A stretch of 64,000 nt of DNA from Thermomicrobium roseum DSM 5159. Lineage in GTDB: Bacteria; Chloroflexota; Chloroflexia; Thermomicrobiales; Thermomicrobiaceae. The stretch spans positions 1 to 64,000 of the forward strand of contig NC_011959.1 of NCBI RefSeq assembly GCF_000021685.1, read 5' to 3'. Made by a program: the position numbers and the translations under genes. The notes beneath the pieces were generated by a model. It was not told where the DNA came from. It was given only the letters and a program-made list of their open reading frames with translations, and did no database searches. Shown here piece by piece: positions 27,304 through 36,949 of the stretch (positions within the stretch are counted from its first letter, which is position 1; the number at the start of each line of letters is the position of its first letter).

Positions 27304-28206
27304 TCACCAGCCGCGCGGGGCGAGTCGCTGCTCGGGGGCCAGCGTCGCCAGGTCGATGCCGGGCATCGCCTCACCGAGCCCGCGCGAGACACGGGCCAGC
27401 ACCTCGGGGTCGCGGTAGTGGGTCACGGCTTCGACGATCGCCTTGGCCCGGGCGAACGGATTCTCCGACTTGAAGATGCCAGAGCCGACGAAGACCCCCT
27501 CAGCGCCGAGCTGCATGACGAGGGCAGCATCGGCTGGCGTGGCCACCCCACCGGCGCAGAAGAGCACGACGGGCAATCGTCCCTGCTCAGCGACCTGGCG
27601 CACGAGCTCGTAGGGTGCGCCCAGCTCCTTGGCAGCAGTCACCAGTTCTTCGCGCGGCAGCGCGGCCAGGCGCCGGATGCCGTCCAGAATGTCGCGTAGA
27701 TGCCGCACCGCCTCGACGATGTTCCCGGTGCCAGCTTCCCCCTTGCTGCGGATCATCGCCGCACCCTCGGCGATCCGTCGGAGGGCTTCGCCGAGGTCGC
27801 GCGCACCGCAGACGAAGGGAACCCGGAAGACGTGCTTGTCGATATGGTACCGGTCGTCAGCCGGGGTGAGGACTTCGCTCTCGTCGATGAAGTCGACCCC
27901 GATCGCCTCCAGGATCTGGGCTTCGACGAAGTGGCCGATCCGCACCTTCGCCATGACCGGAATGGTGACCGCCTCCTTGATGCGGAGGATGCGGTCGGGA
28001 TCGGCCATCCGGGCCACCCCTCCCTCGCGGCGGATATCGGCCGGTACCCGCTCGAGCGCCATCACGGCGACGGCGCCCGCTTCCTCGGCGATCTGGGCCT
28101 GCTCCGGTGTGACGACGTCCATGATGACGCCGCCCTTGAGCATCTGGGCAAGCCCCACCTTGGTTCGCCAGGTGGCCTGTTCGATTGTCCCGTTGGTCTG
28201 TTCCAT
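27304..28206 (-). CDS. pdxS: Pyridoxal 5'-phosphate synthase lyase subunit
   Basis: PdxS condenses ribose 5-phosphate, glyceraldehyde 3-phosphate and ammonia to PLP. The 300-residue protein starts at ATG 28206 behind GGGAGGAG; the longer open frame is an artefact. The (beta/alpha)8 signature GGVIMDVVTPEQAQIAEEAG is near the N-terminus, and both catalytic lysines are in place (MAKVRIGHF and IRSKGEAGTG). It lies between a MocR-type regulator and pdxT. Confidence 0.96.
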   Translation of the reverse strand: MEQTNGTIEQATWRTKVGLAQMLKGGVIMDVVTPEQAQIAEEAGAVAVMALERVPADIRREGGVARMADPDRILRIKEAVTIPVMAKVRIGHFVEAQILEAIGVDFIDESEVLTPADDRYHIDKHVFRVPFVCGARDLGEALRRIAEGAAMIRSKGEAGTGNIVEAVRHLRDILDGIRRLAALPREELVTAAKELGAPYELVRQVAEQGRLPVVLFCAGGVATPADAALVMQLGAEGVFVGSGIFKSENPFARAKAIVEAVTHYRDPEVLARVSRGLGEAMPGIDLATLAPEQRLAPRGW

Positions 28207-28232
28207 CGTGCTCCTCCCTTCTGTCCGCTCGG

Positions 28233-29735
28233 TCACACGATCGGGCTGCTCGCCTGGGCGAGCAAGGCGCGGGCTTCGCGCAACGCGCTCAGCGCACGGC
28301 CGAGTCGCTTGGCTCCCTCGACGAGTGCGGCGGGAGCCGGGTAGGTGAAGTTGAGGCGGACGAACGACCGCCCTTGGGCAGGATCGACGAAGAAGCTTTC
28401 GCCGGGAACGATGGCGACACCCTGCCGGGCCGCTTCCGGCACGAGGTCGCGGGCGCGGATGCCATCGGCCAACTCGCACCACAAGTAGAGCCCTCCGGCG
28501 GGGACGCGACAATGGAGCGCGCCGTTCGCTTCGGCTGCCAATGACGCCAGCAGGAGATCGCGTCGATCGCGGTGGACACGCCGCAGTTCCTCGAGATGCG
28601 GGGGGAGAAGGCGGCGCTCGAGAAAGGCCCAAATCGCCCACTGCATGAGGGGATTCGTATCCAGGTCGACCAGTTGCTTGACCAGCGCGAGCTGGCGGAT
28701 CACCGGCCAGGGGGCGATGATCCAGCCGATACGGAAACCCGGGAAGAGGATCTTGGAGACAGTGGTGAGCGAAATGACGGTGCCGGCCTGGTCGAGCGCC
28801 GCGAGCGGCGGTGGCGGTGGCGCATCGTACCAGAGTTCCCGGTACGGGTCGTCCTCGACGACCGGGATGCCGGCGCGGGCAGCCAGGTCGAGCAGATGCA
28901 GGCGACGGTCGAGTGCGAGCGTGGCGCCGGAGGGGTTTTGAAAGGTCGGCAACGTGTAGATGAGCTTGGGCCGCCGGTGCTCGAGTGCGCGCTCGAGCAG
29001 GCTCACCCGCATCCCGAACTCGTCGACCGGGATGGGGAGCAGGCGAGCTCCGACGGCACGGAAGATCTGCAACGCACCGGCATAAGTCGGTGACTCGACC
29101 GCGACCAGGTCGCCCGGTTCGACGAGTGCCCGTGCGACGAGATAGAGCCCTTGCTGGGAGCCGGAGACGACCAGGACGTTCTCCGCCGTGCAGCGGATCC
29201 CGGCTTGCTGTGACCAGCTAGCGATGGCTTCCCGCAGTGGGGGATACCCCTCGCTGGGACAGTACTGGAGAAGCCGCGCTCCCTCGCGGTGCAACGCTTC
29301 GTCGAGCAGCTGGCGCACGGTGGCGATCGGGTAGCATTCGGGCGCGGGCTGGCCAGTGGCGAAGGAGATGACGTCAGGGCGTGCGGCGGCGATCATGGCA
29401 TCTTCGAGCGCCGGATCGTACAACGCGGTGGCGAGGGGAGCGAAGAGCTGCGGCCAGGGGACGCCGCCGGCGGGGGCCCGCGACTCGCGATGCTGGGCGG
29501 GATCGACGACGACTGTCCCGCGACCCACATGACCGCTGATGAGCCCGGCTGCGGCCAGTTCGCGGTAGGCGCTCACGACCGTGGATCGGTTGATGCCGAG
29601 CGTGGCGGCGAGACGGCGCTCGGGTGGCAAGCGCGTACCGGGCGGGAGTTCGCCGCTGAGGATGCGCCGGCGGAGCTGCTCAGCCAGCTGGCGGTAGAGC
29701 GGGACGCGACTGGTGCGATCGAGCCGGAGTTGCAT
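28233..29735 (-). CDS. MocR/PdxR family regulator (GntR helix-turn-helix fused to aminotransferase-like domain)
   Basis: This 500-residue protein starts at ATG 29735 behind GGAGGAGG. Residues 1-75 are a GntR winged helix (VPLYRQLAEQLRRRI, GTRLPPERRLAATLGINRSTV). The rest is a fold-type I aminotransferase domain that binds PLP as a sensor, with the lysine in TTVSKILFPGFRIGWI. Members called PdxR activate pdxST. Here the gene is co-directional and only 26 bp before pdxS, whereas the classic arrangement is divergent, so regulator and enzymes probably share one transcript and the PLP feedback would be autoregulatory. Confidence 0.9.
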   Translation of the reverse strand: MQLRLDRTSRVPLYRQLAEQLRRRILSGELPPGTRLPPERRLAATLGINRSTVVSAYRELAAAGLISGHVGRGTVVVDPAQHRESRAPAGGVPWPQLFAPLATALYDPALEDAMIAAARPDVISFATGQPAPECYPIATVRQLLDEALHREGARLLQYCPSEGYPPLREAIASWSQQAGIRCTAENVLVVSGSQQGLYLVARALVEPGDLVAVESPTYAGALQIFRAVGARLLPIPVDEFGMRVSLLERALEHRRPKLIYTLPTFQNPSGATLALDRRLHLLDLAARAGIPVVEDDPYRELWYDAPPPPPLAALDQAGTVISLTTVSKILFPGFRIGWIIAPWPVIRQLALVKQLVDLDTNPLMQWAIWAFLERRLLPPHLEELRRVHRDRRDLLLASLAAEANGALHCRVPAGGLYLWCELADGIRARDLVPEAARQGVAIVPGESFFVDPAQGRSFVRLNFTYPAPAALVEGAKRLGRALSALREARALLAQASSPIV

Positions 29736-30932
29736 GACACCTCCTCCAGGCGTCCACTCGATGACGAGCCTACCGAGGGAGATGACCCTCGCCAAGTGCC
29801 ATTGTGCGCCTCGAACGCCATCCAAGCCAACCAATCAGGCGCGATTGGACTCCCTCTGCTGGCAACGGAAACGTCTCGTCGCTTCCCGAATGGACGGTCG
29901 ACGACGAGGTCGGATGCTGGTGGTGTGTTGAGCCGGACGGTCTGGTGAGGGGCGGCTCTCGGGCGCGGAGTGTGGCTGGGGAGCGGGTCGTCGGGTCGTA
30001 GGCGATCGGGGTCGCGGTGCGTGAGCAGCCTCGCCGGACGGAGGCGCGATCCGGTTCGATCGACCAGGTGGTGCGGGCACCATGCCGATGCTGACGAGAT
30101 CGGTGAGGGCGACGGCGCTCGGCCCCGGCAGACGCCGCTGGCAGATCGCGGCACGCGGGTGCTGGCTCCGTCGCACGCGATGGAGCGCACCGGTATCGTC
30201 TCGGCCCAAGTCCAGGAACCACCAACGCGGACTGTGCCTGGCTCGACCTCGGTTGGGCTGGCATCACCGGCAGACTCCACTGCGCGCGCGACGGTCAGCG
30301 CACCGTGAGCGCTTTGCCCGGCATCACCGGCGGGTGGCTGCAATCTGGCTCGTCGTCCGCACCGCGCTCGTGGTGCTGTGCCGCCAGGATCGCTCGTGGG
30401 AGGGCTTGGCCTCCGGGCGTGCCAGGCAGTATGGGTGTGCGCTGCTGCCGCGAAAGACAGCTGCCGCAGAACGAGTCGTCCGCACTTTGGACCGGCTGCC
30501 GCGCGCGACGGACAGTCGCCAATTGGACGGCCCGATTCATCGTCGGTGGGCCTTTGGAACTCGACGTCGGACCTCGCGAGCGACGCCAGCACGGGCCTGT
30601 TCGTGATCGGTGGGGCTGGCAGAAAGGTAGTGACCTGGACCGCTTTCCCGACGCGCCTGTGACAGGCGCCTGCATCAGGTTTGGCAGGCATGGAGTGACT
30701 GTGCAGTCGAGCCGCGGCGGTGCCGTGCCCTCGCGGTGGCGACGAGTGCTCACTCGTTCGGGCGTCCGGTCGGGTGCATCTGTCGGATACTGGCCACCGC
30801 ACACTCGGAGCGGATGGGACTGGCGACCTCGATCGTCATGAGCTGCGACCGGTGAATGCTAACCCCCACCTCCACGACAGGAGACGGCGGTCGAGGTGGG
30901 CACACTTCCGATGAATGTTGGCCCCGCCACAT

Positions 30933-31068
30933 CGAAGACGGCTTTCCACCTCGTCGGTCGCCTCGCGGCGTTGAGCGCGCCATTTGACGAGGCGGCGCTG
31001 AGGTTGACACCTATGCGCCAGGCCACGTTGAGCGCGCCATTTGGTCCCCCAGACCGAAGACGGCTTGA
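30933..31068 (+). repeat. A-B-B-A direct repeat cluster
   Basis: An 18-mer (CGTTGAGCGCGCCATTTG) occurs at 30971-30988 and 31028-31045, 57 bp apart. A 12-mer (CGAAGACGGCTT) flanks the pair at 30933-30944 and 31057-31068. All copies have the same orientation. A weaker relative of the outer unit seems to start near 30,853. Confidence 0.75.
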
Positions 31069-31098
31069 TATCTGGACAGGATTGCGCGAGCATCGAGA

Positions 31099-31140
31099 TC
31101 GTCGACCCCCGGTCGAGCAAAAAACGCGGGGGGTCGACGA
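31099..31140. repeat. 12 bp perfect inverted repeat upstream of CRISPR leader promoter
   Basis: TCGTCGACCCCC (31099-31110) and GGGGGTCGACGA (31129-31140) form a perfect stem around an 18-base loop containing six A. No T tract follows on either strand, so a protein-binding site or RNA structure is as likely as a terminator that insulates the array. Confidence 0.7.
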
Positions 31141-31198
31141 CAACGGTGCACTGCCTGATATCCGTGTTCCACCGCGGCAAAGCTCTTCCGGGGCTGGC

Positions 31199-31227
31199 TT
31201 GATCCAACGCTCCGAGGTCGCTATACT
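31199..31227 (+). promoter_or_regulatory. Putative CRISPR leader promoter
   Basis: TTGATC (31199-31204) and TATACT (31222-31227) are separated by exactly 17 bases. Transcription would start near 31,234, about 33 bases before the first repeat, and run along the array in the plus direction. This fits the repeat orientation and the decayed repeat at the far end. Confidence 0.7.
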
Positions 31228-34200
31228 GCCGGTGAGAGTTTCGCGTCCCGGTGCGCCCCGCCTTGGGTTTCGACAGTACCTATGAGGGCTTGAAACCTGT
31301 CGGCACGACGTACACCTGCCCGGTATACACCCAGGTTTCGACAGTACCTATGAGGGCTTGAAACCGTGTACGCGTGTCGCAACGGTGAGGGCTGGCGGCA
31401 TCGAGTTTCGACAGTACCTATGAGGGCTTGAAACAAGCGGTCGATGACTGGAGCGACAGTGGCGGACTCGGTTTCGACAGTACCTATGAGGGCTTGAAAC
31501 GTGCGACCTGCAACCGACTGATCAGTTCGACCTTGGACTGGTTTCGACAGTACCTATGAGGGCTTGAAACCTAACTGACTAGAACAGACAATCGTGCTTC
31601 CAGCTTGTTTCGACAGTACCTATGAGGGCTTGAAACCTTCCTACGAGGTTGAAGACCTCGTGGAAGAGGAGGGTTTCGACAGTACCTATGAGGGCTTGAA
31701 ACCTCTCCCTGCTGTCCCGCTTCTCGCTGCGCCTGACGTTTCGACAGTACCTATGAGGGCTTGAAACCCAGTTCGCCCAACACGTCCAGAAATCGCTCGT
31801 CCGTTTCGACAGTACCTATGAGGGCTTGAAACTTGGGGGTCTCGATGTCAGCACTCATGATGAGATCGTGTTTCGACAGTACCTATGAGGGCTTGAAACC
31901 GGAATGTGCGGAACGTATGCGGAGGATTATGGCATGTTTCGACAGTACCTATGAGGGCTTGAAACACGGTACGTCGTTGCCAGCCACCACAACGATCCCA
32001 TGAGTTTCGACAGTACCTATGAGGGCTTGAAACGAAGCGGAAGTGGAAGCACGACTCGAGCGCAAGGGTGTTTCGACAGTACCTATGAGGGCTTGAAACT
32101 GGATACTGACTCGCGGAACCTCAGTGTGGCACATCCGTTTCGACAGTACCTATGAGGGCTTGAAACTCGATCGCGATTACGAATGCACAGGCAGTTCCTC
32201 CGGTTTCGACAGTACCTATGAGGGCTTGAAACTTCTCGCCGAGTCAGCTCCACAACGGCGGTAGCTCGAGTTTCGACAGTACCTATGAGGGCTTGAAACA
32301 GTCTTCCTGGCTCAGCCCCGCCAGCGACACAACACGTTTCGACAGTACCTATGAGGGCTTGAAACTGTCATGGTATGCTATGGAGCGAAGGAGGATGTGC
32401 TGTTTCGACAGTACCTATGAGGGCTTGAAACAGCGCCTGATAGTACTCTGCCAGCAATCCTGCAACTGTTTCGACAGTACCTATGAGGGCTTGAAACATA
32501 CCAGGACCACTGTAGCCCTTCTGCTTCGCCACGGTTTCGACAGTACCTATGAGGGCTTGAAACCATCAAGGCTGAGGAGGTCGGCTCTGCGCTCGGTCGG
32601 TTTCGACAGTACCTATGAGGGCTTGAAACTGACTGCGACCCACAACGGTCTCCTCACGCTGTTCGGTTTCGACAGTACCTATGAGGGCTTGAAACTATGG
32701 CCCGAGCTGGACGATCGCTGGTTTCTGCACGTTTCGACAGTACCTATGAGGGCTTGAAACCACAGCATGCAGCGTGGGAATCGAGCGAGGAACGCCGCGT
32801 TTCGACAGTACCTATGAGGGCTTGAAACGCTGGCCCGTGCTGCAATCGACCCACGATTTGTCTACGTTTCGACAGTACCTATGAGGGCTTGAAACCAGGC
32901 CCTCACACCACCCGTCTACAGCCCTAACCAGTTTCGACAGTACCTATGAGGGCTTGAAACATCTACTACGCTTCGGAAGCCTTACAGCGGCGAGAGTTTC
33001 GACAGTACCTATGAGGGCTTGAAACCGAGGCATGAGCACTCTCCCCACGTGGGGCTGACTAGTTTCGACAGTACCTATGAGGGCTTGAAACCGACTCGCT
33101 CCTCATAGGGCAAGACGTAGTCGGTATAAGTTTCGACAGGACCTATGAGGGCTTGAAACTCTCCACTGCACGCAACGACGTGAACGCCATTCGCGTTTCG
33201 ACAGTACCTATGAGGGCTTGAAACTAGGTAGACACCGTTGGCGACCTCGCCGGGCGTCAGCGTTTCGACAGTACCTATGAGGGCTTGAAACACGGGATCG
33301 TCACGATACGTTGGTATGACGCATACGCGTTTCGACAGTACCTATGAGGGCTTGAAACTTCGACGCAGCGACGCAATCGCGTCGCTGCCGCTGGGTTTCG
33401 ACAGTACCTATGAGGGCTTGAAACTGCGAACCAGCACGCCGGCGTAGCCGGGAGGCATGAGTTTCGACAGTACCTATGAGGGCTTGAAACCCGCGATGAG
33501 CATCCGCTCGGGCGGTTGCGGGTCGGCGTTTCGACAGTACCTATGAGGGCTTGAAACCTTCGTCGAAGAGAGCCTCCGCATGTACGAGCAGTTTGTTTCG
33601 ACAGTACCTATGAGGGCTTGAAACAAGCAGCGTGGCGACGCGAAGTCGAAGGCGAGTACGTTTCGACAGTACCTATGAGGGCTTGAAACTTGGTCGTGCG
33701 TCGCGTCGCTGGGTGGTGCGGGATCAGGTTTCGACAGTACCTATGAGGGCTTGAAACTCCAGTTTGCGGTCAGCGCCTGCGGCGTGACAGGACGTTTCGA
33801 CAGTACCTATGAGGGCTTGAAACCGCCTCGTGCAGGATCGCCTCGAAGCGCTGCGCAGTGGTTTCGACAGTACCTATGAGGGCTTGAAACCTGCGCGAAC
33901 TGGATCGCATCCCAATAGCTCTTACGTTTCGACAGTACCTATGAGGGCTTGAAACCTTCTCGCTGCGCCTGGCGACGAAAGGCACCGACCAGTTTCGACA
34001 GTACCTATGAGGGCTTGAAACGCACCCGCAAGGAGCGGCGGAAGCCGCTGAAGAGAAGTTTCGACAGTACCTATGAGGGCTTGAAACCCACGCGCCCCTC
34101 GCTATCGCGCACCAGCTCCCCAGTTTCGACAGTACCTATGAGGGCTTGAAACGATGCCCTGAATGCCGGTCTCGAGCATTTGCGTTACGTTTCGACAGTA

Positions 34201-35007
34201 CCTATGAGGGCTTGAAACAACGCGCGCTCGAGGAGAGCGCGAGCCTCGTACCCGTTTCGACAGTACCTATGAGGGCTTGAAACGTTGAGTTGCTCGGACG
34301 CCGGAAGCTGCACTGGGTGGTTTCGACAGTACCTATGAGGGCTTGAAACCTTCTCCCTCGGGAGCCAGTGGGTTCTCGACACCGCGTTTCGACAGTACCT
34401 ATGAGGGCTTGAAACCTGCACGGTGGTCCCTGTCCTGCGCCCACCGTGGGAGTTTCGACAGTACCTATGAGGGCTTGAAACGCGTGCTCTGGAGCTGATC
34501 CGGGACCTCCACGATGGTTTCGACAGTACCTATGAGGGCTTGAAACACGGCAGACCAGGAGTCGCAAGCTGCGGGGTTCCTGGGTTTCGACAGTACCTAT
34601 GAGGGCTTGAAACCGAGGGACGCGAACCAGCGTATTATTTCCGTTGGTGTTTCGACAGTACCTATGAGGGCTTGAAACCCAGATCCAGCAGCTTGTAGGC
34701 TGCGTCCGGGTCGAGTTTCGACAGTACCTATGAGGGCTTGAAACGTGTGGTGGACCTTGCCTTCCGCAAGCGTGTGCGGGGTTTCGACAGTACCTATGAG
34801 GGCTTGAAACGAAACCCCTGCTGCTCGAAACGCTTGTAGTAGCCGAGTTTCGACAGTACCTATGAGGGCTTGAAACCGTGAACGTTGTAGCTAATCATGG
34901 ATGAGCCTCCCTGTTTCCACAGTACCTATGAGGGCTTGAAACTTGTGGTACAGTCATGGCTGGTAGGGGTTCGTGATGTTTCGACAGTACCTATGAGGGC
35001 TTGAAAC

Positions 35008-35109
35008 TTTGCCGTCCATGTCGTTGGCTGCAGACGGCAGACGGTTTCGACAGTACCTATGAGGGCTTGAAACTTTGCCGTCCATGTCGTTGGCTGCAGA
35101 CGGCAGACG
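35008..35109 (+). repeat. Duplicated spacer in the CRISPR array
   Basis: The 36-base spacers at 35008-35043 and 35074-35109 are identical (both start TTTGCCGTCC and end GGCAGACG), with one repeat between them. This is a repeat-spacer unit duplication, most simply by slippage or recombination between repeats. Confidence 0.9.
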
Positions 35110-36239
35110 GTTTCGACAGTACCTATGAGGGCTTGAAACGCTGCTGACAGCGGCGCAGTGGGATGCACGGGATGCAGGTTTCGACAGTACCTATGAGGGC
35201 TTGAAACGCTGGAGGAGACGTTTGAGGTGAACCAGTGGTTGCGTTTCGACAGTACCTATGAGGGCTTGAAACACTATACCTCTTTTTTGCTCATCCCCGC
35301 CCTTCCACGTTTCGACAGTACCTATGAGGGCTTGAAACGATCGAGAACGCGCGGATGCTCGAGCAGGTGGGAGCGGTTTCGACAGTACCTATGAGGGCTT
35401 GAAACCGAAAGAGCAGACGGAAGGACCAAGCGCAATGGGACGGTTTCGACAGTACCTATGAGGGCTTGAAACTTCGGCGGTGGGTCTGGGTACTGGGTGC
35501 GTGGCTGGCAGGTTTCGACAGTACCTATGAGGGCTTGAAACCAGCGCTTCATCATGCTCGCGCTGCAGCCAGTCCAGGGTTTCGACAGTACCTATGAGGG
35601 CTTGAGACCTTCCTCCAACATGAGGATCGCCGCGATGCTTAGCGGTTTCGACAGTACCTATGAGGGCTTGAAACCTGCGCGTCTTCGTAGGTCAACATGT
35701 AGTCGGTATATGTTTCGACAGTACCTATGAGGGCTTGAAACAGGACGGTGGTCAGCCGCCCTCAGGGCGAGGGAGTGGGTTTCGACAGTACCTATGAGGG
35801 CTTGAAACTCACAGGCGATCACCGCCACCTCGATGCCGAGCTGGGTTTCGACAGTACCTATGAGGGCTTGAAACTCGTTCCTCGCGGTACGACCGACGGT
35901 ACCGGGCCGGGTTTCGACAGTACCTATGAGGGCTTGAAACAGACATGACTCGTACTGCGTACTGCTCCCCTGGGTGCGTTTCGACAGTACCTATGAGGGC
36001 TTGAAACCAACGAGGGCGAGCGCGACGCGAGCGACGTCGCGTGGTTTCGACAGTACCTATGAGGGCTTGAAACCGGCGTACGGGGCACGGGTCGCAGCGA
36101 TCGTCGCGGGTTTCGACAGTACCTATGAGGGCTTGAAACGCAGCTCGGGGCAGATTCACTGCCCAGCTTGCCCGTTTCGACAGTACCTATGAGGGCTTGA
36201 AACGGAGTCAGGGGGCCAGGTTCCAGGCCCTAGAGCCCA

Positions 36240-36269
36240 GTCTCGGCAGCACCTCTGACGGCTTAAAAC
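36240..36269 (+). repeat. Decayed terminal CRISPR repeat
   Basis: This 30-base sequence differs from the consensus at positions 3, 7, 11, 16, 20 and 26 and is separated from the last good repeat by a 36-base spacer, exactly the normal length. A diverged terminal repeat marks the leader-distal end of an array. Confidence 0.85.
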
Positions 36270-36850
36270 GCTCGGCCCCAGGGAACTCGCTTGCGGGTGG
36301 CCCGTTACGGCAGGATCGCTCAGAGCTCGAGACCGGCGCCAGCGAGCTTGCCGAGAGCAGGTCGTGAGTACCCCCGAAAGTTTCAAATCAGCGCTCTCGA
36401 GTCCTCGACGTCCTTGCCGGGCCAACCGGCACGGCCTGGATCTGCCGTTGTGGCGGTCGGTGCGGGCGCTCGTAACGGTCCTCCCCGGGCGCGAGGCGGT
36501 CGCGTGTTCGCGCAAGGAGGACCCGGAGGGCGGGACCAGCGACCGCGCGGCGGGCGCGCTGCCATGCGGCGTCGGTTGGGAGACGGTGGCGAGAGGCTCC
36601 GCGCGGGACCCGGCGCAGCCGGTGATACGCCTGAAGGCAGCGCGTTCCAGGGTTCGACGCCAGCTTGTGCTCTTCGAGACCAGCGTCATCTCCCTGCCAG
36701 GAGATGCCAGCATTGGCGCGGTCGACCGAGCGGGGACGCAGCAGGTTGACGAGCGCGAGCACCGCACCCCGTGCCATGTCGTGCCCCGGCGGCGCGCGAG
36801 TCGGTTGACAGCGAGCGCTGCGCCATGTAGGCTTGTTTTGGTGAGCACGT
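36270..36850. other. 580 bp region between CRISPR array and tRNA-Gln with no recognised gene
   Basis: Open frames in all directions are short or low-complexity. I looked for RNase P RNA, tmRNA and SRP RNA signatures and saw none that hold up. Several GC-rich short hairpins are possible around 36,480-36,650. Confidence 0.4.
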
Positions 36851-36921
36851 TGGCGGGTGGTGAAACGGTATCACAGGGGCCTTTGGAGTCCTTGTTCCAG
36901 GTTCGAATCCTGGCCCGCCAG
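36851..36921 (+). tRNA. tRNA-Gln (anticodon TTG)
   Basis: The acceptor stem TGGCGGG pairs with CCCGCCA (36914-36920), with discriminator G at 36921. The anticodon arm GGGGC-CTTTGGA-GTCCT gives loop CT-TTG-GA, i.e. anticodon UUG reading CAA/CAG. The T arm is CCAGG-TTCGAAT-CCTGG. CCA is not fully encoded (CCG follows). It ends 28 bp before glmU. Confidence 0.92.
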
Positions 36922-36949
36922 CCGGAGGCATGCGAGAGCGTCTCGCAGC

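Larger units (their letters stand above)
29736..31198. other. 1.46 kb gene-poor region between pdxR operon and CRISPR leader
   Basis: No open frame here has a recognisable motif; those present are Arg/Pro/Ser-rich and overlap on both strands. A possible promoter for the minus-strand operon is TTGGCT-18 bp-CACAAT near 29,800-29,830. Toward the right end there are direct repeats (30,933-31,068) and a 12 bp inverted repeat (31,099-31,140), listed separately. Confidence 0.5.
31267..36269 (+). CRISPR. Type I-B CRISPR array, 75 repeats plus one degenerate terminal repeat
   Basis: By hand count there are 75 copies of a 30-base repeat (GTTTCGACAG...GGCTTGAAAC), the first at 31267-31296 and the last good one at 36174-36203. 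Spacers are mostly 34-41 bases. Nearly all repeats are identical; single-base variants occur at 33130-33159, 34913-34942 and 35579-35608. A 76th repeat at 36240-36269 has six mismatches but the right length. The leader with promoter is on the left and the decayed repeat on the right, so the array is read plus and new spacers enter at the left. The cas operon with cas6, cas1 and cas2 lies 6 kb upstream on the same strand. The 3' end CTTGAAAC is the expected crRNA 5' handle. Confidence 0.97.

Noticed and set aside
29573..30802. 409-codon minus-strand frame upstream of the MocR gene
   Set aside because: Its 3' part is antisense-frame overlap of the real MocR start, and the rest lacks any recognisable sequence.
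31221..36192. Many short open frames across the array that repeat FQALIGTVET or FDSTYEGLK
   Set aside because: They are translations of the CRISPR repeat in different frames, not proteins.
36480..36660. GC-rich structured stretch considered as RNase P RNA or tmRNA
   Set aside because: The conserved cores of these RNAs are not present on either strand.
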